A program made the translations under genes and the position numbers. The notes below the pieces were generated by a model. It was not told where the DNA came from. It worked only from the letters and a program-made list of their open reading frames with translations, and made no database searches. Of a stretch of 64,000 nucleotides of DNA, positions 24,347-36,737 are shown piece by piece (the stretch's first letter is position 1; the number at the start of each line of letters is the position of its first letter). The DNA comes from Ulota crispa. Lineage: Eukaryota; Streptophyta; Bryopsida; Orthotrichales; Orthotrichaceae. The DNA lies in the NCBI GenBank assembly GCA_963920765.1, contig OY987248.1:1493001-1557000 (forward strand), in the 5' to 3' direction.

Positions 24347-24540
24347 TAATAGGAGCTCATTCTTTGTGAAGATGGTGTGACACCCCATTTGTTTGTTTTG
24401 GAGGATGAGAATGGGGAATTATTACTTACTTTTAGAAGATTCAGTAATTAATGCGCTCTCCACCAATGGGAGCAGTCAATTGACAACAAAAACAAGCACA
24501 ACAAGGTGAAACGTGGGTTGCAAGAGGTGAAACTTCTCCT

Positions 24541-24606
24541 GCTAAACTTCTCACCGCCCTATTCTTCACCTCTAGAGGAGAAGAATGGGGCGGTGAGAAA
24601 TTTAGC
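24541..24606. repeat. 66-bp near-perfect palindrome
   Basis: GCTAAACTTCTCACCGCCC on the left pairs with its near-complement GGGGCGGTGAGAAATTTAGC on the right, with no loop (centre TCTAGA). It could be the core of a small fold-back element, since GC-richer sequence surrounds it. Confidence 0.7.
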
Positions 24607-25117
24607 ATGCTAACCAAAACGGAAGCTCTAGCAACCAATGGCAAAGCGACACATTTGCTTTCTCATTCACCACAGCCGGCCAAAAAAGTGTTGTGACTAC
24701 CCCTAATGTAAAAGGTGCCAATATCAAAACAAGATAAGGTGGGAGGTTCTAATTTGGTGCAAGCTCCAAAATGGAGCACCTTCTCAAATGTACTTTATTT
24801 GTACATGTTGTTTTGCATAGTCCTTCAACAATGTATAGGCAATGTACATTTGAGGAGGTGCACCATTTTAGAGCCCTAAGGCCTTTCCACTTCAAAATTT
24901 CATGACTAATTACACAAAGCTCCAAAAAACATGAAACAACTTGAGTTAGATGCCAATTCCTCTTGCCTTTCAAGGAAAATCGACTAGAAAATATTTCAAG
25001 AAATTTTGCCTCCCCAGAGTTCAATTTTCAGCCCTTAGATGCTCCGTTCATGAGCCTCCTACCTTACTTTATAATGGGTTTTATTGATTAGTTTTATCCA
25101 GATATTTGGCAAACTTA

Positions 25118-26110
25118 GGGCATCTCCATCTGTACATGAAAACAAGAGGTTGGAAAGACTTCTAGATGAAGAAGGAGTAATTAGTGCACAGACCCAAGCT
25201 ATGGTTGAGAGGCAGTCACATTGTTTTCATAAAATAATCAAAAGTTGACAATAACTTGGCTGTTACATTTGGAAGGTCTAATAAATGTTCTCACTTTGGG
25301 CTTGGACCTTGGAGGCTTCAAACTATGGCCATACAAGTTGAGAGGTTGTGGGAGCTCATTGCCAAGAGTTTAGCCTCTGGACTTGGCCTATGGAGGCTTC
25401 ACACTAAGGGCGGCCAAAGGAGTCAAATGACAATATTTTATTGCTTATTTTCAGCCCATTTCTTTGGCCTCTCAACAAAATTTGGCCACTCAATCCCACT
25501 CTCGACTTGGTGGGCCACAGTGTGAAGAGGCCCTAAGAGCTTCCCCAACGTTGCTAGCCAAACGGAAGGTGCCAAACGGCTCTTGAAGTGGCCTGGGAAA
25601 AAAAATTGAGCAGCCACGGGTGCGACCTCCAGCCTTGCTATGTAAACGAGCACATTATATACCGTTGGTGGGCCCCAGGTCCAACTTTAGCTTCCTCAAT
25701 CAACAATCATAGTTGCTCTTTGGCCAATACGAGTGCCACAGTGTCATGAGCTCAACCACAATGGCTCAAATTTTTCTCAATTCCTTCTCAACTCGCTTCT
25801 CAAGCTTTGTACACGACAAGATAAGAGGAGAGAAATAGATTAAAAATTAACTACAACACCCAAAGACATGTGAGTAGAAAGTTCTCCAGCTCTGCTTTTG
25901 GATGAGATTCCAAATAAAGATGCTAAACGACGCAAAATTCAAGCACGGGAAAATATAACCACGACACTGGAAAATGATGAGTCTAAGGCAAATCTTGGCG
26001 TGGCCAGCCTACATTTTGAGTTTGACGGGTACGCACTGGACCCCAGATTCTAGCCAGGACGAGCCCGGGCCCGGAACTTTCCCGTGTGGGGGGCAAGGCT
26101 GGAGGTGCTC
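25118..26110. mobile_element. Candidate TIR element, ~1 kb
   Basis: The left end GGGCATCTCCATC and the right end, reversed, GAGCACCTCCAGCC are similar, inside TTA...TAA. Ends of this GGGCATCTCCA form are common in plant non-autonomous DNA transposons. The interior is GC-richer than its surroundings and has open frames of 60-90 codons without a transposase motif. No clear target duplication was found. Confidence 0.4.
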
Positions 26111-29100
26111 TAAGTATGTAAAGCAAGTCCCAAAACCTTCAAAACATGTGACTAGCTATCATTAGTGACTACAAAGGTATCACAGTGTTTTTTAAGGTCC
26201 TTTATTGGAATTTCAAAAAGGAGTTGAACTTATGAAAGGGAATTTACCGAAACATGCCTTGAAGTGTAAATTTTTGTGGATTTTCATTATAGTTCACAAA
26301 AGGGAAACAGTTTTTATGTGAGTTTTCAATAAAGTTGTTTCATGTAGGAACAATACTTTTTGGATACTTGTTAACATATCCGAGGGAACCCATATCAATC
26401 CATTTAATAGAAAATAGAATGTAAAAATTAAATAAACAAATATATGGGATTTGATAAATTTCTTATTTCATATGGTGCCAATTTTTTGAAAATATCCTTG
26501 TATACGTATTAGGAGGCCAGATTTTGTGATATTTTACTAAATTTTAGTATGAGATACATTGTAACGTAGACGTTTATTAAAACTCGCATTCATGCTCAAT
26601 ATTTTTTGAAGTTTTGCACTTGGTTTTGCAAAAACACTTAAGTGTTATACAAATCTTTATCCAAAGTTGCATGAAAATCTACGGTGTTGTTGGTCATCTT
26701 TTACTTTCAAACAAAGGCTCAAAGTCATATTAGGTTTTCACACAGTGTTAAAATGAAAACTATATTTTGGTGACAAATGTGAATTTGATTACATATTTAA
26801 CATTTGATTATGCACTTTAGTGTTTTGGGCATGCTAGATATTTACATAAAAATGATGTGTAAAGTTCAATACCAGTGGTAATATTATTACAACGGCTTAT
26901 GGCAAATAAGTCTAATAAACTCATTTTTGGGTCACTAAATTTTGTTTATAATTCTGTATTGTACCAACTTTTTTTTTTATTATAATTTTTTAAAATTTTC
27001 TTTTGCAAATTATAACATCACAACATAACTTCATGTACAACCAAAATTGCACCAAAGACCCATAGCAAGCTTGCATTATTACTTGTAACTAGTGAGAGGA
27101 TCTTAAAAGCAAAAACTCAAGCATCCAACTCATTTGTTGAGACTCAAAAGGCTCCTAGAAATACTATCCATATATTTGTGCATAAAAGTAGCAAGTTGAT
27201 TTTTGTTGTATACTTTGATTAGTTAGAAAAGAAAATTTTGTATATAATGCTCTCTTTTTAGACATGTTAAATATGATATTGCACATAATTTGGGGTTTTT
27301 CATGATTTTGCAGATGTAACTGCAATTTGTTTTTGCAAAACATAGAACAATTTACCCTTATGTTTTAATATATCTAGTTTCTTGGAGAGTGTATTTGCAT
27401 TCTTCAGGTTTGACTTTTGCTTTTAATTTTCATATTAGTTTGTAGTATTCTAAATGTTGTGATTGGCAATTGCTATCTACACAACATATGGCACTTTAAA
27501 GGAGATACAATGACAAAAGTCACTCTATGAAGTTGAAGACTACCACAAGTTCATGAAAAATTTGTTAAAATAAAGTTTGATTAATAAATGGGCCCTTTAA
27601 CTAATAATTTCAATGCCTAGTAAATACACCAATTAGATTTAAACAATAATACAATTGGAATAAACAATCATTGCAATCCATAAAGAGTGTCTTCAAGTTG
27701 GTGTGTGGTAAATAGAAGTGTGTAGAAAAAAAATGTGACATGGACAATTTTAATTTGTTGTGCCTATGTATATGGCATATGAATTATTGTCTTAGAAATC
27801 CTTGAACATTTTTCCAAGGAATCATATGACTGAAATTTCTCAGATTCCTTTTAATGCTGAAAATTCCATTTTTTTTGCTTTAACCAAATGCAATACATTT
27901 GTTTTCTCTTTATTCATATATTCTAAATATCAACTTTGACATCATTCTAGTTTTAGAGAAAACGTCAATATTGTTAAGAAAGTCAATTGTAACTATAAGC
28001 TTTGGTTTTTCCAAAACCTTCATGAATATTTAATGTAAAAGACACGAAATTTCAGCAATGACCAAATATATTTAAAAATGGCTTTGTAATGTATTATATA
28101 AATTTTTTCGATGTATTTATTACATGGAAACTTAAGTAAAATAAATGACATAAAATTCATAAACAAGGCAATTAAGGCAATACACCAAAATGAAATTTAG
28201 TATTTTATGTATATTATCTTCACCAAATGAAAACAAGTACATTGTATATCCCTCCTACTTGAACCTCTGTAAAATTAAATAGTATAAAATTACAACATGG
28301 TAAATAATTAGGTGAAAATAATAATAATATTTTGAGCTGAAAGTTAAGGTAGAGTCCATGGCACAAACCAATACATACAAGTCATTAAACATTCAAACTT
28401 TAAAAAACAAGTTTTCACATTTTTTTCTTAAAGAGATCCCTTACACTTGTATGAGTTGTATCATGACCTCATGACCTAACATGATGACCAATTATCTTCA
28501 ACTAAACAAACTACTACTATGTAAGGGATACTAATTATATTATGACAAGTGTTCAATATGTATAAAAACTCATTTGTAAAAGGAGACACTAGAACATTCA
28601 TCACATATGTCCATCTCTCTTAGTCAATAAAATTACCCAACTATATTTTTATTTAAGGAATTTTGAAACCATAAAGTGGATGTCTATAATGTCTTTTCGG
28701 TTGTAACAATTTGATTGACAAGAGCTCAAGGATAGTATGCAAAGATGATACCCCATAACCCTATGTGATTTTACTAATTGTTTGCATACTTTGACCATTC
28801 AAGCTTGAGGAGATCACTCCTTATAGTTTTATGGTATACACGTGAGTTAAGAGGGTATTTGAAATAGGCCTATTAATTTAACATATGGTATTTAAAATGA
28901 TCATATTTTTATATAAAAAGCTACGCGGGTCATATTTATGGTACCTTGTGTTTTTTTTAATTTCTTCATTTGATTTTTAAATGAGGCTGTTTTATGTATA
29001 AAGTTTGTTTGCCCGATTTTATCCTATCTCCATTATTCATTAAAAAAATATCTTTCTTTCTATTACATACACACACATGGTATTCACCATGAAACTAATA

Positions 29101-30658
29101 ATAAGCATACAAATTAAAGAGCTATTGTTTAAGTGAAAATTTCTATTAACAAGTTTTTAGTATTTCTCAATTCTATAGCATATATTTAATACAATTTAAC
29201 ATGGAGAGCAACAAACAACACTGTAAATTTTTACAACCCTTATTTGTCAAGGTTAATTTATTAATAAAAAAACCTACTACCTAATGTTTTGTATACCCTA
29301 ATTTATATTATTACAATATATAGTATTTCATGACTCCTATGGTAGCTCTACATATTATTTAATTTTTGTATCTTTTAAATTAAATGGACCCTATCTTTTA
29401 ACTCACGTGGTTCCTGAAACATAAGCTAGTGATCTCCCCAAGCATTCAAATCCATACAAATTCATAATCAACCTAAGATTTATTCAATATGGTAATAGTA
29501 TATAGTTATTATTCTTTTGTGACTATACATCTCTTATACAAAAAAATTAGTTCAAAGTTTACTTTCTTACTTTCTATTGATTGGGATTTTATACTAAATA
29601 CACCAACGTGCTTTAAGGTAATATTTCAAGGTGAAATTGAATTATGTTACCATGTTACCATTACCAATCCTCCTTTCTTTGCAAGGATTCTAAAAAATTC
29701 CACATTTTATTAATCAAAGTTGCTTCTTATTTATTGGATTTGACATTTTTCTATTGAAGATGGGTTTTTATTGCTTCGTTATCCTAGTCATATTGGTACG
29801 TGGACCTAATGATGGAAAAGCTCCATCTTTTTTGACAGACATGAAAAGAAGAATTACTTTGCACGAATTTTTTAATTGGTTAATTCAATCTCAAATTCAT
29901 CTCATTTCACAATAGTGCATTTTTTGATTTGGCGGTAATGGCATTTGGCACCACTCCAATGTGTTTCACAAACTTCTGTAATTAAATTGCCATTGACAGG
30001 TTTAGGATGTAAGGTCAAAGAACCTAAGATTGACATTTGTTTTAGATGTGGTAATTTTGAGGGTCTTTTGAGAATCTAATGGCATGCACTTGTTAGGAAA
30101 TGGGCACAAATGCAAGCAAAGTTATTTTAAGAATTTTTTGAGATTGTATGAATAAACTACAAATTGTTGAAGGTAACTTCTTAGACTAACCTATTGTTGA
30201 CACTAAACATCTGCAAAAACAACAACAAAAAGATTATATTACATGCAACCCTAAACCACCACTTACACAATTTATGTTCCCTTACGTTAGCTTGCATGTC
30301 TGGTTTGAGTGTTTGCATGTCCAATTAGGATTTAGCGCTACATACATTTAGGTTTCTTTTTAGATGTTGGAGAACAATTGGTGTTAGTTTCAGGTTCTTC
30401 TACCTTAATCCCTATGCACCTTGCAAAATCTTTCACACACAATAGTGCACTTATTCAGGGGGTTCTCTCAATCTAAGAAAGAATCCAAAACATCCAAACT
30501 ATGGTCTTCTGAAGGAAAATTTCTAAAATCTTTCAGTGAGGTTCCAGAGCTTTTCCACGCCCCTTCCACATAAGCTTACAGTTCTGGCATGAGCAGTGTT
30601 ACCGAGCCGGGCTTGTCCAGTTGCTGACTTTTGAGGACGTGTGAAAATAAATGGCAAA
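26111..30658. other. Gene desert, 4.5 kb
   Basis: Very AT-rich, no open frame above 75 codons, no recognised repeat pair, motif or RNA gene. From about 30540 the base composition becomes more GC-rich towards the inverted repeat. Confidence 0.45.
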
Positions 30659-31694
30659 GCCCATCCGTGGGCTCGGTTTAGTGCACATACGTTGATCTGG
30701 GCCCCGCCCCTGTCACAGGTAGAAATAGCAAAGTCCTCCTGCTGCCCCTCCCGACGAGCTGCCTAGAGCGCCCAGAAGAAAAACTCGTCTAACTTTGTTT
30801 CCCAAGACCTTCATCCATGCCCATGGGACGAGACAGGGGAGCTCATGCTTCAGCTAGTGTAAACAATGTATATTGACCAACATGTAAACAATGTATATTG
30901 ACCAACATGTAAACAATGTATATTGACCTCCATGTCTTGTCCCACCAACCATAGAAAAAATCAAAATTTTTCATAAATTTAAGAAACAAAAAAGAAGATC
31001 ATTGTACTACTAAAATTACAAGGCCCTTTGTAATATCACATTTGGACCTCCTTGTGATATTATCACATATACACAACTAATATACATGCACACACTTTGT
31101 GTGAGTTGGACATGTATGGGTAATATAATGTTCAACTTCACAAAAAATCATTGTCTCAAAAGTTAATTGGTCTAGAATCTCATGTTGATGTACTTCATAG
31201 AAAATCCATATCTCATAATTGGTTCAAAATCTAACCTTGATGTATTGTCATTTTAGTCCTTTTTTCAAACCAAACTCTTCATCATAATGTTACTTTTTAA
31301 TACTTCATTGGGGGTGATTGGCATTTTGTTGATTTTTTAAAACATGGTTGAAGGACGTTTGGTGTTTTATTTTTGGAGCATCCTTTATTGTTTGAACTTC
31401 CACCAAAAATTTCTAAAAGATTTGGAAAAAGGCATGGTTGTAGGGAGCTTAGTATTCTATATATAGAGCATTTAAATTTCTTCAACTTCCACCAAAAAAT
31501 TCTAGAATGTTCTAGAGAAAGGCACAAAGTTCGTGAGTGTTAGGCTCCCACTCACTAGTGTGTTTGGTATTCTACATCTAGAGTATCTTTTATTACAACT
31601 TCCACCAAAAAGTTCTAAAAGGTTCTAGAAAAAGGCATGGAATCATAAAAGGTCATTGTCCCACTTAGTAGTATAGATTTGAAGACCTATAGGC

Positions 31695-31721
31695 AATGAA
31701 TGAATGAATGAATGAATGAAT
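31695..31721. repeat. (AATG)n microsatellite
   Basis: About six and a half uninterrupted AATG units within the spacer of the long inverted repeat. Confidence 0.9.
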
Positions 31722-32217
31722 TTAATATCTCTCATGTTTACATCTATCTTCTCTCAGTCCATTTGATTATATGTTTTTCCTTCATGTTTGTATGATTTAG
31801 ATTTTCAAAATTCCTCCTTGTACAGTCATAGAGTACATTTATTTTTGTTATCAAAATGTGATGTCAAAACAGAAGTTCTCATTCATGAACTCAATAATGA
31901 ACAACTTTAAAAGAACACTAAGAACATTAAGTAGATGTTTAAAGTTAAGCCCATGGAAATTTATCTAGGTTGACAGAAATTAACAACAATCACCAAAGAG
32001 TGGAGCTTAATGATCCCTAAACGCCAAGGCAGGTGAAAAATGATCAATGCATATCAAAAAAAATCTTTGAAAAAAGTTGTCTTTGATTTGATTTATTTTG
32101 AAAGTGATCATAAACACATGGTCCATCACAAAACAAAAAATGTTATCATATACACTCATATTTTTAGGTAATTCAAAATTTGAAAAGATTCAAAGATAGG
32201 GTGTTTGGTTTCATGTA

Positions 32218-32536
32218 AGGTAGGAACACCCATAAGCGTTATTTAGTGTCTCCATAACTGTCACCTTTAAAATTTTGAAAAATCTGTGGAAGTAAATAAA
32301 TGTAATTACAAGGATGTACAACATGTGAACATGAAACCTTACTGTTGGTTATGGGTACAATAGCAGTATGATCTTTAAAAATTCACAAATTATTCTCACA
32401 GCATCCAAATAATACATTTGAAAGTGCAAACTGATTATTTCTTTGTTGCTAATAGGACCCTGTAATTTGCTAGATGTTTATTAATAATCATCATATTCAA
32501 AACTCTTAAACTCACACTTATGGGTGTTCCCACCTT
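32218..32536. mobile_element. MITE-like element, family D copy 2
   Basis: Colinear with 6540-6853. Ends AGGTAGGAACACCCATAAG and CTTATGGGTGTTCCCACCT are inverted over about 19 bp. It sits in the spacer of the long inverted repeat. Confidence 0.65.
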
Positions 32537-33629
32537 AGCCCTTATTGCAATGTTCATGAGAGCTCCATGCATTATTGATTTTTGCAACTTTTTGAAATAA
32601 TATTATAATGCATGGGTACTTGCCACACCACTATAGAGCATTGCAGAGGTGCTGGTTGCAATGACTAGCTCAATATTTAAGGATTAAAAAGAATTTGAAT
32701 TTTTGATTTTATAGTATTTGTAAATATACAAAATGCTATAACAAACCTATGAACACAAACATGATCTATTGTGACTCAAGAGTATTTGAGTATTTTTTCT
32801 AAGTACCAAAATTTTCATATGCAACATTTGAAATGTTTTTTAGCAAATTATGAGCAAAAAATCAAGATTTGGCACTTTTGGTTGTTGTTAGATATTCAAG
32901 TTTCAAGTAACAACAATTCAAGCTTAGCAATTGCACCAATTAGAGTTGATTTCTATTCCATAACTTTAGCAAGAAATCAATAATGTTGAACGAAGTATTA
33001 AAAAGTAACATTATGATGAAGAGTTTGGTTTGAAAAAAGGACTAAAATGACAATACATCAAGGTTAGATTTTGAACCAATTATGAGATATGGATTTTCTA
33101 TGAAGTACATCAACATGAGATTCTAGACCAATTAACTTTTGAGACAATGATTTTTTGTGAAGTTGAACATTATATTACCCATACATGTCCAACTCACACA
33201 AAGTGTGTGCATGTATATTAGTTGTGTATATGTGATAATATCACAAGGAGGTCCAAATGTGATATTACAAAGGGCCTTGTAATTTTAGTAGTACAATGAT
33301 CTTCTTTTTTGTTTCTTAAATTTATGAAAAATTTTGATTTTTTCTATGGTTGGTGGGACAAGACATGGAGGTCAATATACATTGTTTACATGTTGGTCAA
33401 TATACATTGTTTACATGTTGGTCAATATACATTGTTTACACTAGCTGAAGCATGAGCTCCCCTGTCTCGTCCCATGGGCATGGATGAAGGTCTTGGGAAA
33501 CAAAGTTAGACGAGTTTTTCTTCTGGGCGCTCTAGGCAGCTCGTCGGGAGGGGCAGCAGGAGGACTTTGCTATTTCTACCTGTGACAGGGGCGGGGCCCA
33601 GATCAACGTATGTGCACTAAACCGAGCCC

Positions 33630-34626
33630 CATCCGAGGGAAACGCGAGCTGAGTGGTTCTTACTCCTGAAATAGGAGACCTGGACTGTAATAGCAAATGA
33701 ACAGACCGGAAGACGTGAAAAAAAGGTGACCAAAGCGAGCCATACCGATGAATCGAGCGCCAAATTGGTCATGCACAGACCTGTTTTATAGGCATGAGCT
33801 CCGGACTAGCGAGCCGGCTCTAGCTTCGAGTCTGAGCATCGCAGGATTTGTCGAACATTTGTGACGGTGGAAGGGGCACCAATCGGACCAGATGCGATTG
33901 AATCAGCAACTTTGATCATCAGCATTGTGGTGTATCTGCCAAACGAGTTATAAGCTTAGAACTGGTTTTCTTCAGAATACGAAGCAAGCGAACTCTCTTT
34001 TAGAATCTAGCGGTTACTTGGTTAGAGGAATGTAGTAATGTCGAATGCTGTGACGTAGTTGGCATTTGCTGATCTTGAGAGGAATGAGTTTCGGAAGTAT
34101 GGGGTGTGCATTCCTCTGCAGCGAGATCGTTGTCACGGCAACCTGGTCCTCGAGATTCACTGGGATCTGATCGGTCGTTCCTCGCCCTTGAATGCGAGGT
34201 GCTATGAATGTGGTCTTTGTAATGGAGTTTGGGTGCCACAGCAACGCTGGTGGGTGCTGATGTTGGAGGAGCTTCTCGTCGATTCAGTTTACAAGATCTT
34301 ACTACATGCGGAAGGTGATTAGAGATCTAACATATCTCGTTGTGCTGAGTTGAGGTTTAATGCAGGTGACCATACCTTGTCGTCCTTAGAAATTTACCTA
34401 CGCATTTCTTAACAGGTGTAGCCCTTAATTCTGTAAAAATGCCGAATTAGGTATGTGGTCGGTTGCAATAACTTTGTAAAGAAACTGCATTTGCATTTCA
34501 TCACTAGGGTTTCTTGATTCGATACCCGATTAGTCTATTCTTTACCTACACGCTTGATCTGTTGGGATCGGGCTTTTTACTTACCTCAAATTTTGGACTT
34601 TGCTGGCAGAGTGGAAGTAGGTTGCC
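33630..34626 (+). other. Upstream region and leader of the receptor kinase
   Basis: About 1 kb of GC-richer DNA between the inverted repeat and the kinase start. Overlapping short frames on both strands at 34000-34320 have no motifs. The acceptor-like TTTGCTGGCAG just before the start, with a donor-like CAG|GTGACC near 34365, may mark a leader intron; this is a guess. Confidence 0.3.
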
Positions 34627-36737
34627 ATGGCTGCCATGAAATCCCCCATTTCATATAACCTTCGAGTGACATTATTTCAATTAGCTTGCGTTGTTGGAAT
34701 GCATGCCTCCAATGGCTTGGTGTATGCAAAGTCAGTGAGGGTCGGCGGGGACGTCGGCTGGACAATCGCTGATTCAGCTACAGGTCTTGTTCCGGATTAT
34801 GCTGGTTGGGCTGCCTCTCAAAGCCTGTCTGTGCAAGATACATTAGGTGAGAATTCCTTACCTAACTTACCCAAGACCCATGTACCTTTTAGGATTGCAA
34901 GCATCATTAGTACGCGCCCTTCACTTTCCAGCTTAGCAGATCTTGGAGATGGATACAGGATGTAATTTATTAAGAGTAGACCTAATAGCTTCAACTTCTG
35001 CAAATTTGTTGACTCGTGCCATTTGTATCACGAATGATCAGCTTAGTGAGTCTGAACGTATTGAGGCGCATTTCTTGTTTACAGAGTTCCATTTCGTACC
35101 TGGCGCTTACGTTCTGTTTCAAGTCGACTCGCAAGCAGCTCTTGATGCCTGCAATTTCACGGATGCCGTGCCCATTTCTGACCTTAATTCATCAAGCCCC
35201 GTCTATGTATGAAGTCTCTTTTCTCCCTCCTATCCCTAATAGTTGTTATCTACCTCTAATAACTGACTCACCTAGGGCAATTTGCATCGGCCAAATTTTA
35301 AGCTTTCGATCAGGGAATTGAGGACACATGTTTCATAAATTTACCTTGGAGTATACTGTATGGTGGTTCTGATTCACAGCTTCTCTGCGCACCAGGTTAC
35401 ATTCACAACTCCAGGAATTTACTTCTTCGGGAGTGCAGGAGAGACGGTCCACGGTGTTTCACGTTGTCAACTAGGGCAAAGATTTGCAGTGGCAGTTTAC
35501 AGCTCCCAAGCCCGACGACAGCTTGGAGAGTCAAAGAAAAGCAGCACCAACATACTCGCCATCGCTGGTGAGAGCACAGAACCTTGGAAATGCTGCTTTA
35601 TCGGAGTTTAGGGTTTATCTATTTCAGGAGCTTGCAAATGTGTTTTAATCATGTGATCTGTATTGCCTTCTTGCAGCTGTCATCTGCGTGTTGATAATTG
35701 TCCTCGGAGCAGTTGCTGCATGCTTCTGCTATCAGCGAAGGCGAAAAAACAACACTACTCTCCGGAAACGCGCGTCCAACACAAATCTGCAGGAGGTGAT
35801 GACTTCAATTACGCAATCGAATGGATCCGTTACGGTATTCACCTTGAAAGAGCTTGAAAGAGCGTCTGAGAATTTCGGGGAGCACCTTGTTCTTGGCCTT
35901 GGCGGTTTCGGGACGGTGTACAAGGGCACGTTGAGGAATGGGATGGTGCATGTCGCGATCAAAGTGTCAAACTCTGTCAGCAAAAGTGGCAAGAAACAGC
36001 TCATGAATGAGATCTCTATACTATCACAGACAAATCATCCCAACTTGGTGAAGCTGTATGGGTGCTGCATTGAGACCGAGGTCCCGATTTTGGTGTACGA
36101 GTACATTCCTAACGGGAATCTATTTGAGCACCTGCATAGACTAAGGTTCGGAGTAAACCTCAACTGGGCCAAGCGTCTGCAGATTGCTTCGGAGACTGCC
36201 GATGCACTCGCCTATCTCCATTTTGCTGCTCAGCCTCCGATTTATCATCGTGACGTGAAGTCAGCCAATATTTTGTTGAGCAATACGTTTTCTGTCAAGG
36301 TGGCCGATTTTGGTATATCTCGCTTGACCAATCCTGAGAAAACGCATGTCTCGACAGCCGTTCAGGGCACACCTGGCTATCTGGACCCCGAGTACTTCCA
36401 CAGCTACCACTTGACGGACAAAAGCGACGTCTACAGTTTTGGTGTGGTGTTGCTGGAGCTCATTACCTCACAGAAACCGCTGGATCACCAGAGAGGAGAC
36501 GAACACAGCTTGGCAGCACATGCCGTACCTATCATTAAAGAAGGAAACCTGGATATGATCGTTGATCCGCAGCTTAAGGAGGAAGAGGATGAATATGAGC
36601 AGTCGAGGCCGATTATACAGCTCGTTGCAGAGGTTGCTCTTGACTGCTTGGCAGACAAGAGGAAGGATCGTCCTAACATGAGAACGGTTGCTGACGATAT
36701 TCAGAGTATAAAGAGTTTTGCCAGGCGTATCTCATAA
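34627..36737 (+). CDS. Receptor-like kinase with phytocyanin-like ectodomain
   Basis: Four exons, 34627-34846, 35085-35206, 35396-35567 and 35677-36737, keep frame and give 524 residues. Residues 1-34 hold a hydrophobic signal peptide. Residues 36-150 match the phytocyanin (plastocyanin-like) fold: VGGDVGWT at 39-46, YAGWA, then Cys96 and Cys138 for the usual disulfide. The copper ligands look lost: Tyr82 stands where the first His is expected, and the second Cys and His are absent, as in early nodulin-like proteins. A membrane span lies at 167-190, followed by RRRK. The kinase has GLGGFG at 245-250, Lys267, Glu283, HRD at 362-364 and DFG at 382-384, so it should be active, and resembles the WAK-like class. 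It probably sits in the plasma membrane. The ligand is unknown. Confidence 0.85.

Larger units (their letters stand above)
30669..33629. repeat. Perfect-looking 638-bp inverted repeat around a 1.7-kb spacer
   Basis: Arms at 30669-31306 and 32992-33629 are reverse complements; paired positions keep one constant sum over the full 638 bp and I found no mismatch by eye. Each arm has a GC-rich outer part (GGGCTCGGTTTAGTGC start), then three units of a 25-bp tandem repeat (TAAACAATGTATATTGACC core), then AT-rich sequence. The words CCATCCG or CCCATCCG occur just outside or at both outer ends, a possible target duplication. The spacer contains an (AATG)n tract and a family D MITE. There is no transposase. 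Confidence 0.85.

Noticed and set aside
30858..30940. Regular repeats of 25 bp that could suggest a CRISPR array
   Set aside because: The units are directly adjacent with no unique spacers, and this is a plant nuclear sequence.
33780..33850. tRNA-like word CTTCGAGTCTGAGC
   Set aside because: No cloverleaf can be drawn from the flanking sequence.
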